From assembly GCA_000970895.1 (NCBI GenBank), contig JYHA01000031.1:1-20954 (forward strand): 20,954 nucleotides of DNA, in the 5' to 3' direction. Below the pieces are notes generated by a model. That model had not been told where the DNA came from. It saw nothing but the letters and a program-made list of their open reading frames with translations, and made no database searches. This document shows, piece by piece, positions 10,603-19,286 of the stretch. Numbering within the stretch: position 1 is the first letter of the stretch; the number at the start of each line of letters is the position of its first letter. Both the position numbers and the translations under genes were made by a program. The stretch is from Candidatus Arcanibacter lacustris. Lineage in GTDB: Bacteria > Pseudomonadota > Alphaproteobacteria > Rickettsiales > Arcanibacteraceae.

Positions 10603-10633
10603 TTGTTACTTTTGTTTACAAATCATGTATAAT
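10603..10633 (+). promoter_or_regulatory. Candidate promoter of the 104-aa orphan gene
   Basis: A perfect TATAAT (10628-10633) lies 35 bases upstream of the ATG at 10669. Possible -35 elements are TTGTTA (10603-10608, spacing 19) or TTACTT (10606-10611, spacing 16). The perfect -10 makes a real promoter likely, although the -35 is ambiguous. Confidence 0.45.
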
Positions 10634-10668
10634 ACAATTATCCTTATAAATTATATTTATAATAATAT

Positions 10669-10983
10669 ATGAAACAAATAATATACAACATACGAAATAA
10701 TGGTTTAGCAGACAAAATAGAAGTTAATCGTTATCTAGCTGAAGCCCCAAGATTTCATGTTCCATCAATCGTTATAGATATAACGGATTTGGAAATAGCT
10801 TTAGCGCAACAACTATATGATGAAGAGATATCAGATCATACAAACACATACTATTATACAAACGCATACGAGTATTGTCTTTCCAGGGGCGCAAACATTT
10901 TTGATCACACGATTTATTGGGGAGGATTGATCAACTATGGATGGATTACCAATACTTATAATCAATTGGTATTTTACGGCTAA
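10669..10983 (+). CDS. Hypothetical 104-aa protein
   Basis: Not recognised. The 104-residue product has no signal peptide or membrane helix. It is mixed alpha/beta in character, with a remarkable number of aromatic residues in its second half: a TNTYYYTNAYEY stretch near 58-69, then IYWGGLINYGW. It is mildly acidic. Its own TATAAT promoter lies just upstream, but no Shine-Dalgarno is evident before the ATG. It sits between the DMT transporter and another orphan, each with a separate promoter, so these are not an operon. Given the ORF length in such AT-rich DNA and the promoter, I consider it a likely real lineage-specific gene. An effector role is only speculation. Confidence 0.55.
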   Translation: MKQIIYNIRNNGLADKIEVNRYLAEAPRFHVPSIVIDITDLEIALAQQLYDEEISDHTNTYYYTNAYEYCLSRGANIFDHTIYWGGLINYGWITNTYNQLVFYG

Positions 10984-11031
10984 GAACTTTTACGCCCCCA
11001 CATTATAAAATTAATATCTCTGTAATTTTTA

Positions 11032-11059
11032 TTGAAAAATAATTGTAATTTAATATAAT
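11032..11059 (+). promoter_or_regulatory. Candidate promoter of the 146-aa orphan gene
   Basis: TTGAAA (11032-11037) and a perfect TATAAT (11054-11059) are separated by 16 bases, close to the sigma-70 consensus and the best promoter match I see in the window. Transcription would start near 11066, about 37 bases before the ATG at 11103. Confidence 0.55.
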
Positions 11060-11102
11060 GAGCCACGAAAAATTTTAAATTCATGGTAAATGGTAGATAT
11101 AA

Positions 11103-11543
11103 ATGCGCACACAAGAAGAACCAAATGGCTTAAAAAGATCGCAATCTAATTTAGCATCTTTACAAAATACTCAAACTAAAAAATGTTATAATCATAATAA
11201 AGACACAATACTTAATCACAACTTAAAATACTGCGGACAAGTACAATATATATGCGCACAAGATGAACCTAAACCGTTTGATGCCTTGAAATATATTGCG
11301 TCCAATCCTTTAAACGCTCCTTTCCCTGACATTATGAATGAACAAATTGCTGAGAGCAAAGAACACGCAGCCATAGCAACACAAGATGATCGCGAGGAAC
11401 AAGTAGCCATAGCAACGCAATTAGAAGAATATCAAAATATTCTAAATACAGAAGAAAACCGGAACGAAGATCATGAAGATTGGCTGACGGTAGCCTTACA
11501 TAACTTACTTGGCAATTGCATTCAAATATCAAATTTTATCTAG
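11103..11543 (+). CDS. Hypothetical hydrophilic 146-aa protein with an internal repeat
   Basis: Not recognised. The 146-residue product is hydrophilic and mostly looks disordered, with a Gln/Asn/Lys-rich N-terminal third and a Glu/Asp-rich C-terminal half that ends in a short amphipathic segment (about 127-146). The peptide AIATQ occurs twice 12 residues apart (residues 90-94 and 102-106), from a 36-base tandem duplication. There is no signal peptide or membrane helix, but there are four Cys. A near-consensus promoter precedes it; the Shine-Dalgarno is poor. Its TAG stop (11541-11543) overlaps the stop codon of the convergent ABC exporter in a shared CTAG. Such proteins are often lineage-specific or secreted by intracellular bacteria, but that is inference. 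Confidence 0.55.
   Translation: MRTQEEPNGLKRSQSNLASLQNTQTKKCYNHNKDTILNHNLKYCGQVQYICAQDEPKPFDALKYIASNPLNAPFPDIMNEQIAESKEHAAIATQDDREEQVAIATQLEEYQNILNTEENRNEDHEDWLTVALHNLLGNCIQISNFI
11369..11416 (+). repeat. 36-base-period direct repeat inside the 146-aa gene
   Basis: AGCCATAGCAAC occurs at 11369-11380 and again at 11405-11416, and similarity continues (ACACAA against GCAA after each copy). The period of 36 bases keeps the reading frame and duplicates a 12-residue unit containing AIATQ. It is probably a recent in-frame duplication. Confidence 0.7.
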
Positions 11544-13291
11544 GATTTAAATCCTGTATTATATAATTTTGAATATTCCTTGCTATTTTTGATCAACTCA
11601 TTATGAGTTCCTGATTCTATAACATTGCCCTTTTTAATCACATAGATAATATCGGCACTAATAATAGTTGATAATCTATGAGCAATAACAAGGGTTGTTC
11701 TTTGTGCACGAAGTAGTTCGAGTGATTTTTGCACCTGCGCTTCAGATATTGAATCAAGAGCACTAGTTGCCTCATCAAGTAGTAAAATAGGACTATTTTT
11801 AAGCATTGCTCTTGCGATTGAGATTCTTTGTCTTTGACCGCCTGAAAGCCTCATACCATTCTGACCAATAATAGTATTATAACCATCTTCAAGCTCTGAA
11901 ATAAACTCATGAGCCGATGAATCTTTTGCAGCTTTTATTACTTCATCCATAGTAGCGCTTTCTTTACCATATGCTATATTTGCATAGATTGTATCATCAA
12001 AAAGCGTGATATCTTGAGTAACAATAGCTATATTTTCTCGCAAGGATTTTAACGTTACATCTCTGATATCTATATCATTAATTAAAATAGCACCCGATGC
12101 TACATCATAAAAACGTAGTAACAGATTTATGATAGTTGACTTACCCCCACCAGAAGCACCAACTAGAGCCGCTGTTTTTCCTGCTGGAATTTCTAGAGTA
12201 ATATTTTCTAATGCTTTTTTACCTTCATTATAAGCAAATGATACTTGATCAAATTTAATACCAGCACTCGAAAGAGATAAATTAATAGCATTTTCTTTGT
12301 CATTAATTTCTGACTTACTATCTAATATAGCAAATACTCTTTTAGCAGCAGCCAATCCCTCTTGAAGATTGTTATTGAGCGAAGATAGAGATTTGACTGG
12401 CTTATAAGCAGTAATAAATGCAGCAATAAATGCAAAAAAACTACCAGGAGTAGTCTCTCCTGCCATTACTTTACTCCCACCATACCAAATCACTAGAGCA
12501 ATACCAATGCCACTTAACATCTCCATAATTGGCGATGAAATAGCATCAGTTTTAATCGCCTTTAAATAAAGAGAGAAAATATTTTCGGTAATGGTTCCTG
12601 CTTTTTTTATTTCATATTCTTCTTTATTATATGATTTGATAATTCTAATTGATTGGAAACTATCATCAAGTCGGGAGGTATAATTACCTAATTCTTCCTG
12701 AGTATTTCTTGAGATTTTCCTCATCTTACGACCGGTATTGATAATTGGTATCACCGCCAATGGAAATACTGTAAATGCAATAATTGTTAGGTAAAAATCC
12801 TGATAAAACATCAAAGCTACTAAGAATATTACCGTAAGAGATTCTTTGACCATTCCTGTAATTAAATTAGATACAGCGCCTCTCATAATTGTTATATCAT
12901 TGGTAAATCTAGAGATGATTTTTCCAGAAGATTGAGAGATAATTAATGATAAATCAGAATATAGCAAATGACTATAAAGCTTTACTTGCATATCGGTAAT
13001 TACTCTTTGTCCAATATAGCGCATAAGATAATTTTGATAATAGGAAGAAGCAGCTTTAATCAGAGCAATCATTATCACCACTAAAGGCAATAATATCAAC
13101 ATCTGGTGATTTTTTTTTAAAAATACGTCATCTAATGCAGGCTTAATAAGCGCGATATGCGCAGCGCTAGTAATAGCTACAATAATCATGCAAAGCACAG
13201 ATAGATATAGCTTTTTTAAATAAGGACTCACATGGTCTTTGACGATTCTTGTAAGCAATTCCAAAGAATCATTAATATTAGTTTTAGACAA
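11540..13291 (-). CDS. MsbA-like half-size ABC exporter
   Basis: Inner-membrane exporter made of one transmembrane and one ATPase domain that works as a homodimer. By similarity to MsbA it may flip lipid A-core or another lipid, although drug or peptide exporters share this fold. The 583-residue protein has six membrane helices within about 28-300 and then an ABC domain with Walker A GASGGGKST (378-386), signature LSGGQRQR (482-489), Walker B ILLLDEA (502-508) and switch His538. All motifs are intact. It starts 5 bases after the alaS stop, so the two are probably co-transcribed. It ends tail-to-tail with the orphan gene, sharing CTAG. The LPS gene kdsA nearby makes a lipid A role plausible. 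Confidence 0.85.
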   Translation of the reverse strand: MSKTNINDSLELLTRIVKDHVSPYLKKLYLSVLCMIIVAITSAAHIALIKPALDDVFLKKNHQMLILLPLVVIMIALIKAASSYYQNYLMRYIGQRVITDMQVKLYSHLLYSDLSLIISQSSGKIISRFTNDITIMRGAVSNLITGMVKESLTVIFLVALMFYQDFYLTIIAFTVFPLAVIPIINTGRKMRKISRNTQEELGNYTSRLDDSFQSIRIIKSYNKEEYEIKKAGTITENIFSLYLKAIKTDAISSPIMEMLSGIGIALVIWYGGSKVMAGETTPGSFFAFIAAFITAYKPVKSLSSLNNNLQEGLAAAKRVFAILDSKSEINDKENAINLSLSSAGIKFDQVSFAYNEGKKALENITLEIPAGKTAALVGASGGGKSTIINLLLRFYDVASGAILINDIDIRDVTLKSLRENIAIVTQDITLFDDTIYANIAYGKESATMDEVIKAAKDSSAHEFISELEDGYNTIIGQNGMRLSGGQRQRISIARAMLKNSPILLLDEATSALDSISEAQVQKSLELLRAQRTTLVIAHRLSTIISADIIYVIKKGNVIESGTHNELIKNSKEYSKLYNTGFKS

Positions 13292-13296
13292 ATTAC

Positions 13297-15930
13297 TTAC
13301 CTGATCGCATTTTTAACAGCTATTATTGCATCTTGAATATGAGTAATATCCGAACCACCACCCTGGGCTAGGTTTGGCTTTCCACCACCCCCAGCACCAC
13401 CAAGCTTAAGCGATGCAATTTTTACTAACTCAACCGCGTTGAATTTATCAACTAAATTATCGCTAATAGACACTACTATTGAAGATTTTCCTCCGATGGT
13501 AGACACTACAATAACAATAGCATCTCCATGTTTTTTATTTAAATCTTCAGCCCATTTTCTCATATCTTTTACTTCTATCTCAGAAGAAACATCTGAAATA
13601 AAATTAATCTGATTAATTTTCTCTACCAAGCTTGTGTCACTTGAAATTAATATTGCTTGCTTCAAGTTTGTTACATTCTTTTCTAAATCTTTTTTATCTT
13701 TAATAAGAACTTGGATTTTAGACGTAATATCAGATCTCGAAGATTTAAGAGAGCTTGCAATTTCTTCAAGCAACCCATGTTGTTGTTGAAATAATAAGAT
13801 AGCATTATTTCCGGTTACCGCTTCTATTCTTCTAACACCAGATGAAATAGCACTTTCAGAAATAATTTTGAAACAACCAATATCACCAGTAGCATTAACA
13901 TGAGTACCACCACATAATTCAACGGAATGATCATCTTGTGGACCCATTGAGACAACTCGAACTTCCTCGCTATATTTTTCACCAAATAATGCCATAGCGC
14001 CTTTTTGAATGGCCTGATCAACTGACATGATTGTAGTATCAACTAAAGTATTTGTTCTGATGATATCATTTACTTCTCTTTCAATTAATAGCAATTCCTC
14101 TTTAGTAACAGCTTTGGGGCTCGCAATATCAAAACGAAGCCTTTCAGATGATACAAGAGAGCCTTTTTGGGTAATGTGAGCACCGAGATGCTTTCTCATC
14201 ACATAATGTAAAATATGAGTTGCTGAATGGTTACTACGTAATTCATTGCGATGCTTCTGATCAACAATAAGATTAGCACTACTACCTATTTGAACAGAAC
14301 CTTTTTCAACAACCACAACATGAGCATGTAATTTTCCAAGATATTTCTTAGTATCAGTAACTTTAATTGTGAAGTCTTTATCGTTGGTGATAATACCTAT
14401 ATCACCCATCTGACCACCAGATTCTCCATAAAATGGCGTTTGGTTGGTGATGATGATAATTTCCTTATCACTTGCGCTAGCTTTTGTAACATTCTTGCCA
14501 TCTTCGATAATAGCAATGATATTACCTGTTGCCTTGGTTTTTGTATAACCTAAAAATTCAGTAGCACCATGGGAGTTGTAAATATCAAACCATATTTCAT
14601 CAACGATTTTTTCACCACTTCCAACCCAAGATTTTCTAGCCATTTCTTTTTGTTTTTGCATGCAAGATTCAAAACCAGCTGCATCTAGTTTAATATTTTT
14701 TCCTTCTACGATATCTTTAGTAATATCTATAGGAAATCCATAAGTATCATATAATTTAAAGGCTGCTTCACCAGAAAATAAACTCCCCTGGTCTAATGTT
14801 GATAGTTCCGTATCAAGCAACTTCAAACCTTTGCTTAATGTTGCTCCAAACTTCTCTTCTTCTTGTTTTATCACCTCAACAATTAAGTCTTTAGCTCTGA
14901 TTAATTCAGGATAGGAATCGCCCATTTCTCTAACTAAATATGGCACCATCAGATTCATCATAGGCTCTCTAACCCCAAGTTGATGAATATGCCTCATGCT
15001 CCTGCGCATTATTCTTCTAAGCACATAGCCCCTACCCTCATTTGAAGGCATCACACCATCTGCAATTAAAAACCCAGAAGACCTCAAATGATCTGCAATA
15101 ATTCGATGTGAAGCAAAAGTAGCATCAGTTGCTTTGGTTTTTGATAATTCCTCTGATACAGCAATTAAATTGCGGAACAAGTCAATATCATAATTATTAT
15201 GAAGATTCTGCACTACCGCACCAATACGCTCTATACCCATACCAGTATCAATTGATTGCTTAGGTAAGTTAATGCGACTTCCATCTGCTAGTTGCTCATA
15301 TTGCATGAAAACCAAATTCCAGATTTCTACAAACCTATCACCATCCTCATCTTTAGTCCCAGGAAGTCCACCAAATATTTTATCTCCATGATCATAGAAA
15401 ATCTCAGAACATGGCCCACAAGGACCTGTATCGCCCATTGACCAAAAATTATCATTGGTGCTGATTTTGATTATTCTATCATCGCTAAGGCCTGCAATTT
15501 TTTTCCATAAATTCAGCGCATCCAAATCATCATGATAGACAGTCACATAGAGCTTTTCTTTTGGCAAGCAAAGTTCTTTTGTTAAAAAATCCCAAGCAAG
15601 CTTAATGGCTTGCTCTTTAAAATAATCTCCAAATGAAAAATTACCCAACATTTCAAAAAATGTATGATGCCTTGCAGTATATCCAACATTATCAAGATCA
15701 TTATGTTTACCACCAGCTCTAATACATTTCTGACTAGAAGATGCTGTTGTAAAATCTACTTTTTCTTCACCAGTAAAAATATTTTTAAACTGAACCATAC
15801 CAGAATTCACAAACATTAATGATGAGTCATTATAAGGAATCAAAGGACTGGAGGGCACTATTTTATGATTATTTTTTTTAAAATAATCGAGAAAACTGGA
15901 TCTAATTTCATTTATCGTCTTATATTGCAT
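13297..15930 (-). CDS. alaS: Alanyl-tRNA synthetase
   Basis: Charges tRNA-Ala with alanine and edits mis-charged Ser- and Gly-tRNA-Ala. The 877-residue protein is full length (E. coli 876). The class II catalytic domain (about 1-240) includes FVNSGMVQFK and the TARHHTFFEMLGNFSFGDYFK motif 2 region (85-105). Next come the GDTGPCGPCSEIFYD loop (166-180), DTGMGIER (228-235), and the tRNA-recognition region with RRIMRRSMR (305-313). The editing domain carries zinc ligands in HSATH (568-572) and CGGTH (673-677). A coiled-coil linker precedes the C-Ala domain, which has a Gly-rich GGAGGGGKPNLAQGGG block (844-859). It is followed 5 bases later by the ABC exporter. Confidence 0.97.
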   Translation of the reverse strand: MQYKTINEIRSSFLDYFKKNNHKIVPSSPLIPYNDSSLMFVNSGMVQFKNIFTGEEKVDFTTASSSQKCIRAGGKHNDLDNVGYTARHHTFFEMLGNFSFGDYFKEQAIKLAWDFLTKELCLPKEKLYVTVYHDDLDALNLWKKIAGLSDDRIIKISTNDNFWSMGDTGPCGPCSEIFYDHGDKIFGGLPGTKDEDGDRFVEIWNLVFMQYEQLADGSRINLPKQSIDTGMGIERIGAVVQNLHNNYDIDLFRNLIAVSEELSKTKATDATFASHRIIADHLRSSGFLIADGVMPSNEGRGYVLRRIMRRSMRHIHQLGVREPMMNLMVPYLVREMGDSYPELIRAKDLIVEVIKQEEEKFGATLSKGLKLLDTELSTLDQGSLFSGEAAFKLYDTYGFPIDITKDIVEGKNIKLDAAGFESCMQKQKEMARKSWVGSGEKIVDEIWFDIYNSHGATEFLGYTKTKATGNIIAIIEDGKNVTKASASDKEIIIITNQTPFYGESGGQMGDIGIITNDKDFTIKVTDTKKYLGKLHAHVVVVEKGSVQIGSSANLIVDQKHRNELRSNHSATHILHYVMRKHLGAHITQKGSLVSSERLRFDIASPKAVTKEELLLIEREVNDIIRTNTLVDTTIMSVDQAIQKGAMALFGEKYSEEVRVVSMGPQDDHSVELCGGTHVNATGDIGCFKIISESAISSGVRRIEAVTGNNAILLFQQQHGLLEEIASSLKSSRSDITSKIQVLIKDKKDLEKNVTNLKQAILISSDTSLVEKINQINFISDVSSEIEVKDMRKWAEDLNKKHGDAIVIVVSTIGGKSSIVVSISDNLVDKFNAVELVKIASLKLGGAGGGGKPNLAQGGGSDITHIQDAIIAVKNAIR

Positions 15931-16041
15931 GATATTTAATTTAAAATTTATTATTCTTAGTAATTTGTAAAGATTTCGGTGCTATAGTAACATCTTCTAG
16001 GAACCAAGTATAGAATAAAAATGACTTAAATAATATTCAAA

Positions 16042-17655
16042 ATGACAAAAAATAAAAAAAATTTAATCAAGTCAGTCAGCTCTAGTAAAAAAAAATTCAT
16101 CCTAATAATAGGAGATGATGGAGCTATTCTTAGTTTAGTAGCTGGAAAAGTTTTGGAAGAAAGACTTTTTGTAGCCATAGATTCCCCCTCAGATATAGGA
16201 AAGCTTAAAGAAATTTTGGCTAATAATAAGGATGTTCCCATATCTATATTAGTTGATTTGATAGAACAATCTTATACTCACCAATCATTACCAGCCGTTA
16301 GTTCTTTCAGCATTAACAGACTAGTTAAGAAAAAACTCGATAGAATGTTTCCAGAAAATCATTTAAAGGGATCTATCCTAATAGATAGAAATAAAATTGG
16401 AAGGATGGATTGGAATTTTTTATTAGTATCCGTTCCATTTACAGAACCTTTATCAACCTGGTTTAATATCGTTATTGAGCAAGATAATCCACTCGATGGC
16501 ATCTATCTATTTCCAATAGAGGCAGAAAGAATTATAGGACAATTTAATAAAGTATTTTTGCCTAAACCCGCTATAGTAAAAAAAGATAAATCAACCCCGA
16601 ATGCCAATCATTGGCAATTATTTATCACTCATAATAAAGTTACTGGATTCAGGCAAGTTGCTTTTAAAAACAACAAACTATCTTTTACTAGGCAAATATC
16701 TGTTGATAATACAGAAACCTCGAACTTTATAGCTGGAACAATAGAACAAGAAGCTATCAATATCTTCGAATATCTAAAAAGACTATCATTGCAAGAGAGC
16801 GACAAAATAGATATCTATGTAATAGTTTCAAAAGATATCAAAAAAGCGTTGCAGAAAATCAATGCAACACTATCTAAGGCCGTTATTTTAACTCCACAAG
16901 AATCAGCAATCGGACTAGGATATGAACATGTAGTAGGAGAAGATGATAAATATGGAGATATTTTACTATCTGTTTTATTTGCCAATAGTAAACCTGTATT
17001 ATCTTTTATTCCCGAATCGGTAAAAAATCTCTTTATCTTAGAAAAAATTAGAAAGCTTATATTTTTTCCGCTTTATGTTATTATACCTTCATGTCTTCTT
17101 TATTTAAGCACAATAGAATATCAAGTATACACGACTGTAGAGCGCTTACGAAGCTTGGATGATACTAAAAAAAACATTATAGCTAGTTATGAAAAAGATA
17201 AGAAAATTGCAAGCTCTATGGGTGACGTGACTAAAATAAGCGAAGTAATATCATTATATAAAATATTATCAAATAATGAACATTATTCTCCTATACAAAC
17301 AATTCATGACTTTATTAATGTAGGTAATGGCAAAGTTCTTGTTAATAATTTAAACTGGCAAATTATATCATCAGATAGTCGGCAAAATTCTACCTATAAT
17401 TTTGCTACTCCAGAACAAAATAATCAAGATAATAACAAACAAATTCAGATGACTCTTGAGTTAGAGCTAATAAATAACAATTCTGGATATCAGGGATTAT
17501 TTGATGATTTCGATAATTTTACTAAAATTCTAAATACTGCCTTTAGTAACTATAATATAGAATATTCAAAACTCACTGATAATATTGATTTTAAACAAGC
17601 AAATAAAATTATACCTGTAAAACTAAAGATAACTGGCCCCAAAAATAAATCATAG
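16042..17655 (+). CDS. GspL / PilM-PilN-like inner-membrane assembly platform protein
   Basis: Probable first component of a type IV pilus / type II secretion-like inner-membrane platform. Seen: 537 residues; a soluble N-terminal region (about 18-330) with an alternating alpha/beta pattern, including GFRQVAFKNNKLSFTRQI at 202-219, which resembles strands of the actin-like domain of GspL/PilM; a single membrane helix (about 339-357); a coiled-coil-like segment (360-392); and a C-terminal domain (about 415-535) of ferredoxin-like pattern, placed in the periplasm by topology. Known: GspL has exactly this order, and PilM (about 350 residues) plus PilN (about 190) would sum to this length. Inferred: a GspL-like protein or a PilM-PilN fusion. 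The next two genes fit GspM/PilO and PilP. Overall similarity is weak. Confidence 0.55.
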   Translation: MTKNKKNLIKSVSSSKKKFILIIGDDGAILSLVAGKVLEERLFVAIDSPSDIGKLKEILANNKDVPISILVDLIEQSYTHQSLPAVSSFSINRLVKKKLDRMFPENHLKGSILIDRNKIGRMDWNFLLVSVPFTEPLSTWFNIVIEQDNPLDGIYLFPIEAERIIGQFNKVFLPKPAIVKKDKSTPNANHWQLFITHNKVTGFRQVAFKNNKLSFTRQISVDNTETSNFIAGTIEQEAINIFEYLKRLSLQESDKIDIYVIVSKDIKKALQKINATLSKAVILTPQESAIGLGYEHVVGEDDKYGDILLSVLFANSKPVLSFIPESVKNLFILEKIRKLIFFPLYVIIPSCLLYLSTIEYQVYTTVERLRSLDDTKKNIIASYEKDKKIASSMGDVTKISEVISLYKILSNNEHYSPIQTIHDFINVGNGKVLVNNLNWQIISSDSRQNSTYNFATPEQNNQDNNKQIQMTLELELINNNSGYQGLFDDFDNFTKILNTAFSNYNIEYSKLTDNIDFKQANKIIPVKLKITGPKNKS

Positions 17656-17664
17656 GTAAATTGG

Positions 17665-18291
17665 ATGGAAATTACAAAGAAAACTAAATTAATAGAAGGA
17701 TTAAAAAGAGCCGGAATAGTATATGTTGCTACTTTAGCCTTGCTCACAGGATTATTTTTATTTTCTAACAATAGAGCGCAGGTATATTCAGACCAGATTA
17801 CTGCCTCAGAACAAGAAACCGCCATAACCAGCACTAAACTATCAGACTTAGAAGATAAAATCAGAGAAATTAAAGAAGCATCAAAAATATGGGAAAAGCT
17901 TAATAAAAAAGGAGAAAAACGCAACGGCCTTGAAATTGATAATTTTCAAACTATGCTGACTGCCTTAAAAAAACATTACCAAATCAGTGATAAAACCGAT
18001 ATTAATATGACTCCTCCAACTGAAGTAGATGGAGCATATAAAAAATCTACCACTGCCATAATATCAAGCACCATAACCGTAACAACCTCAGCAGTTAGCG
18101 ACGAAATATTGCTACAATTCGTTGATGCTTTATTGAAAAATGCTCCAGGCTTTATCACAATACAATCATTAGAAATGACTAAGAAAGATGCTCTCACACA
18201 AGACGTTATATCTAAAGCAACAAAAGGCGATTTAGCTAATCTAGTGGAAGCAAAAATAGTATTTAGCTGGAAGGACTTTAAGGATCTATAA
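17665..18291 (+). CDS. GspM / PilO-like platform protein
   Basis: Probable second component of the pilus/secretion-like platform. The 208-residue protein has a short basic cytoplasmic N-terminus, one membrane helix (about 17-34), a coiled coil (about 40-80), and a periplasmic domain (about 90-208). In that domain the pattern of beta strand, helix with LLQFVDALLKNAPGF (149-163), then IQSLEMT matches the ferredoxin-like fold of PilO/GspM. This is the classic PilO architecture and length (about 200). It starts 9 bases after the GspL-like gene, with AGGT as ribosome-binding site, and is one base from the next gene. PilN and PilO pair in the periplasm in known systems. The assignment is by architecture and synteny; sequence identity alone would not settle it. 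Confidence 0.5.
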   Translation: MEITKKTKLIEGLKRAGIVYVATLALLTGLFLFSNNRAQVYSDQITASEQETAITSTKLSDLEDKIREIKEASKIWEKLNKKGEKRNGLEIDNFQTMLTALKKHYQISDKTDINMTPPTEVDGAYKKSTTAIISSTITVTTSAVSDEILLQFVDALLKNAPGFITIQSLEMTKKDALTQDVISKATKGDLANLVEAKIVFSWKDFKDL

Positions 18292-18292
18292 G

Positions 18293-19285
18293 ATGAAAAA
18301 ATATTTATATTTCACATTAACAATTATCTTCTTCCATTCCTATGTTATGGCACAGGATAATGCATCTGCAGATGAGGTGGTTATTGATCCTGAGTCAATA
18401 AAGCTTCTCAACGACCGAATCAAGGCTGCGATACCGATAATTCAATCAAATCCAACTACAATACCAAACATAGTAACTCCTACACCTGCTATCACCGACA
18501 CTCCAGGGTCAAGCTCAGTCATTACCAAAACAAATCCCGTAGTAAAAACAACCCCTCCCGTTATTACTAATACAGCGCCAGTTGTTAGCACAAAAACACC
18601 AGAAATAATCACTACCCCACCTGACAATGCCTTAAAAAATACTACTAGCCCCTCAACTTCAAGCCCACCACCAGCAGACAAGAGCACAAAAACCGAAGAA
18701 ACGGCAAGTTATATTTATTCGGACTGGAGTGGCAGCATTATGTTTGATAATGCTTTAGTAAAATCACTAGATAGCGCTTTAGTAGAACTTAGTAATATGA
18801 GATCAGATGATAAAAAAGTAAATTCTAAAAATAATAGTTCTAATTCTAACGACGTAAAATCTATACTAGATCTCGCTACTCAAAACAATATTTCTCCTTC
18901 TTTTTACTTAGGATCCATTATTTTTCACTCTGATAATGACTGGACTATCTGGATTAATAATAAAAAAATTACTGCAGAAAAACGCAGTGATTTAAAATTT
19001 ATTATACCTCAATTAGAATGCGTCAATGTTAACGAGGATTATGTAACATTTTCTTGGAAAAGCAGAATGATTGATAATTTAAGCCCTGGCTGGAGGGAGA
19101 AATTATCTCTGGTAAAAAACACTAATAATTATTACAATGAAAATAATGGCATAACCTTTAAGGATAACGAGGTTATTACTTTTGTATTATATCCCAATCA
19201 AACTTTGTCAGTTTATGACATGGATATATTAGAAGGATATGTTCCTGAACATATAGCTGCAACTCAAAAACAAGAAGTAAATTAA
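18293..19285 (+). CDS. PilP / GspC-GspB-like exported protein with Pro/Thr linker
   Basis: Probable third platform component, linking the inner-membrane complex to an outer-membrane secretin. The 330-residue protein starts with a clear Sec signal peptide (cleavage likely after VMA, residue 20). A long Pro/Thr/Ser-rich linker follows (about 52-135). A middle segment (138-195) comes next. The small C-terminal beta-rich region (about 200-260) begins YLGSIIFHSDNDWTIWINN (205-223), whose bulky beta-strand and W-x-x-W-x-N pattern resembles the HR domain of PilP, GspC and GspB. A tail continues to 330. PilP proper is a lipoprotein, but there is no lipobox Cys here. It lies one base after the PilO-like gene and one base before the ABC ATPase. 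The linker could span the periplasm. Confidence 0.5.
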   Translation: MKKYLYFTLTIIFFHSYVMAQDNASADEVVIDPESIKLLNDRIKAAIPIIQSNPTTIPNIVTPTPAITDTPGSSSVITKTNPVVKTTPPVITNTAPVVSTKTPEIITTPPDNALKNTTSPSTSSPPPADKSTKTEETASYIYSDWSGSIMFDNALVKSLDSALVELSNMRSDDKKVNSKNNSSNSNDVKSILDLATQNNISPSFYLGSIIFHSDNDWTIWINNKKITAEKRSDLKFIIPQLECVNVNEDYVTFSWKSRMIDNLSPGWREKLSLVKNTNNYYNENNGITFKDNEVITFVLYPNQTLSVYDMDILEGYVPEHIAATQKQEVN

Positions 19286-19286
19286 A

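Noticed and set aside
17550..17924. Minus-strand ORF of 124 codons
   Set aside because: It is a reverse-frame reading of the GspL-like and PilO-like genes; it lacks a recognisable domain and crosses the gene junction. The same holds for minus-strand ORFs inside mlaE, mlaF, pyrG and the PilP-like gene.
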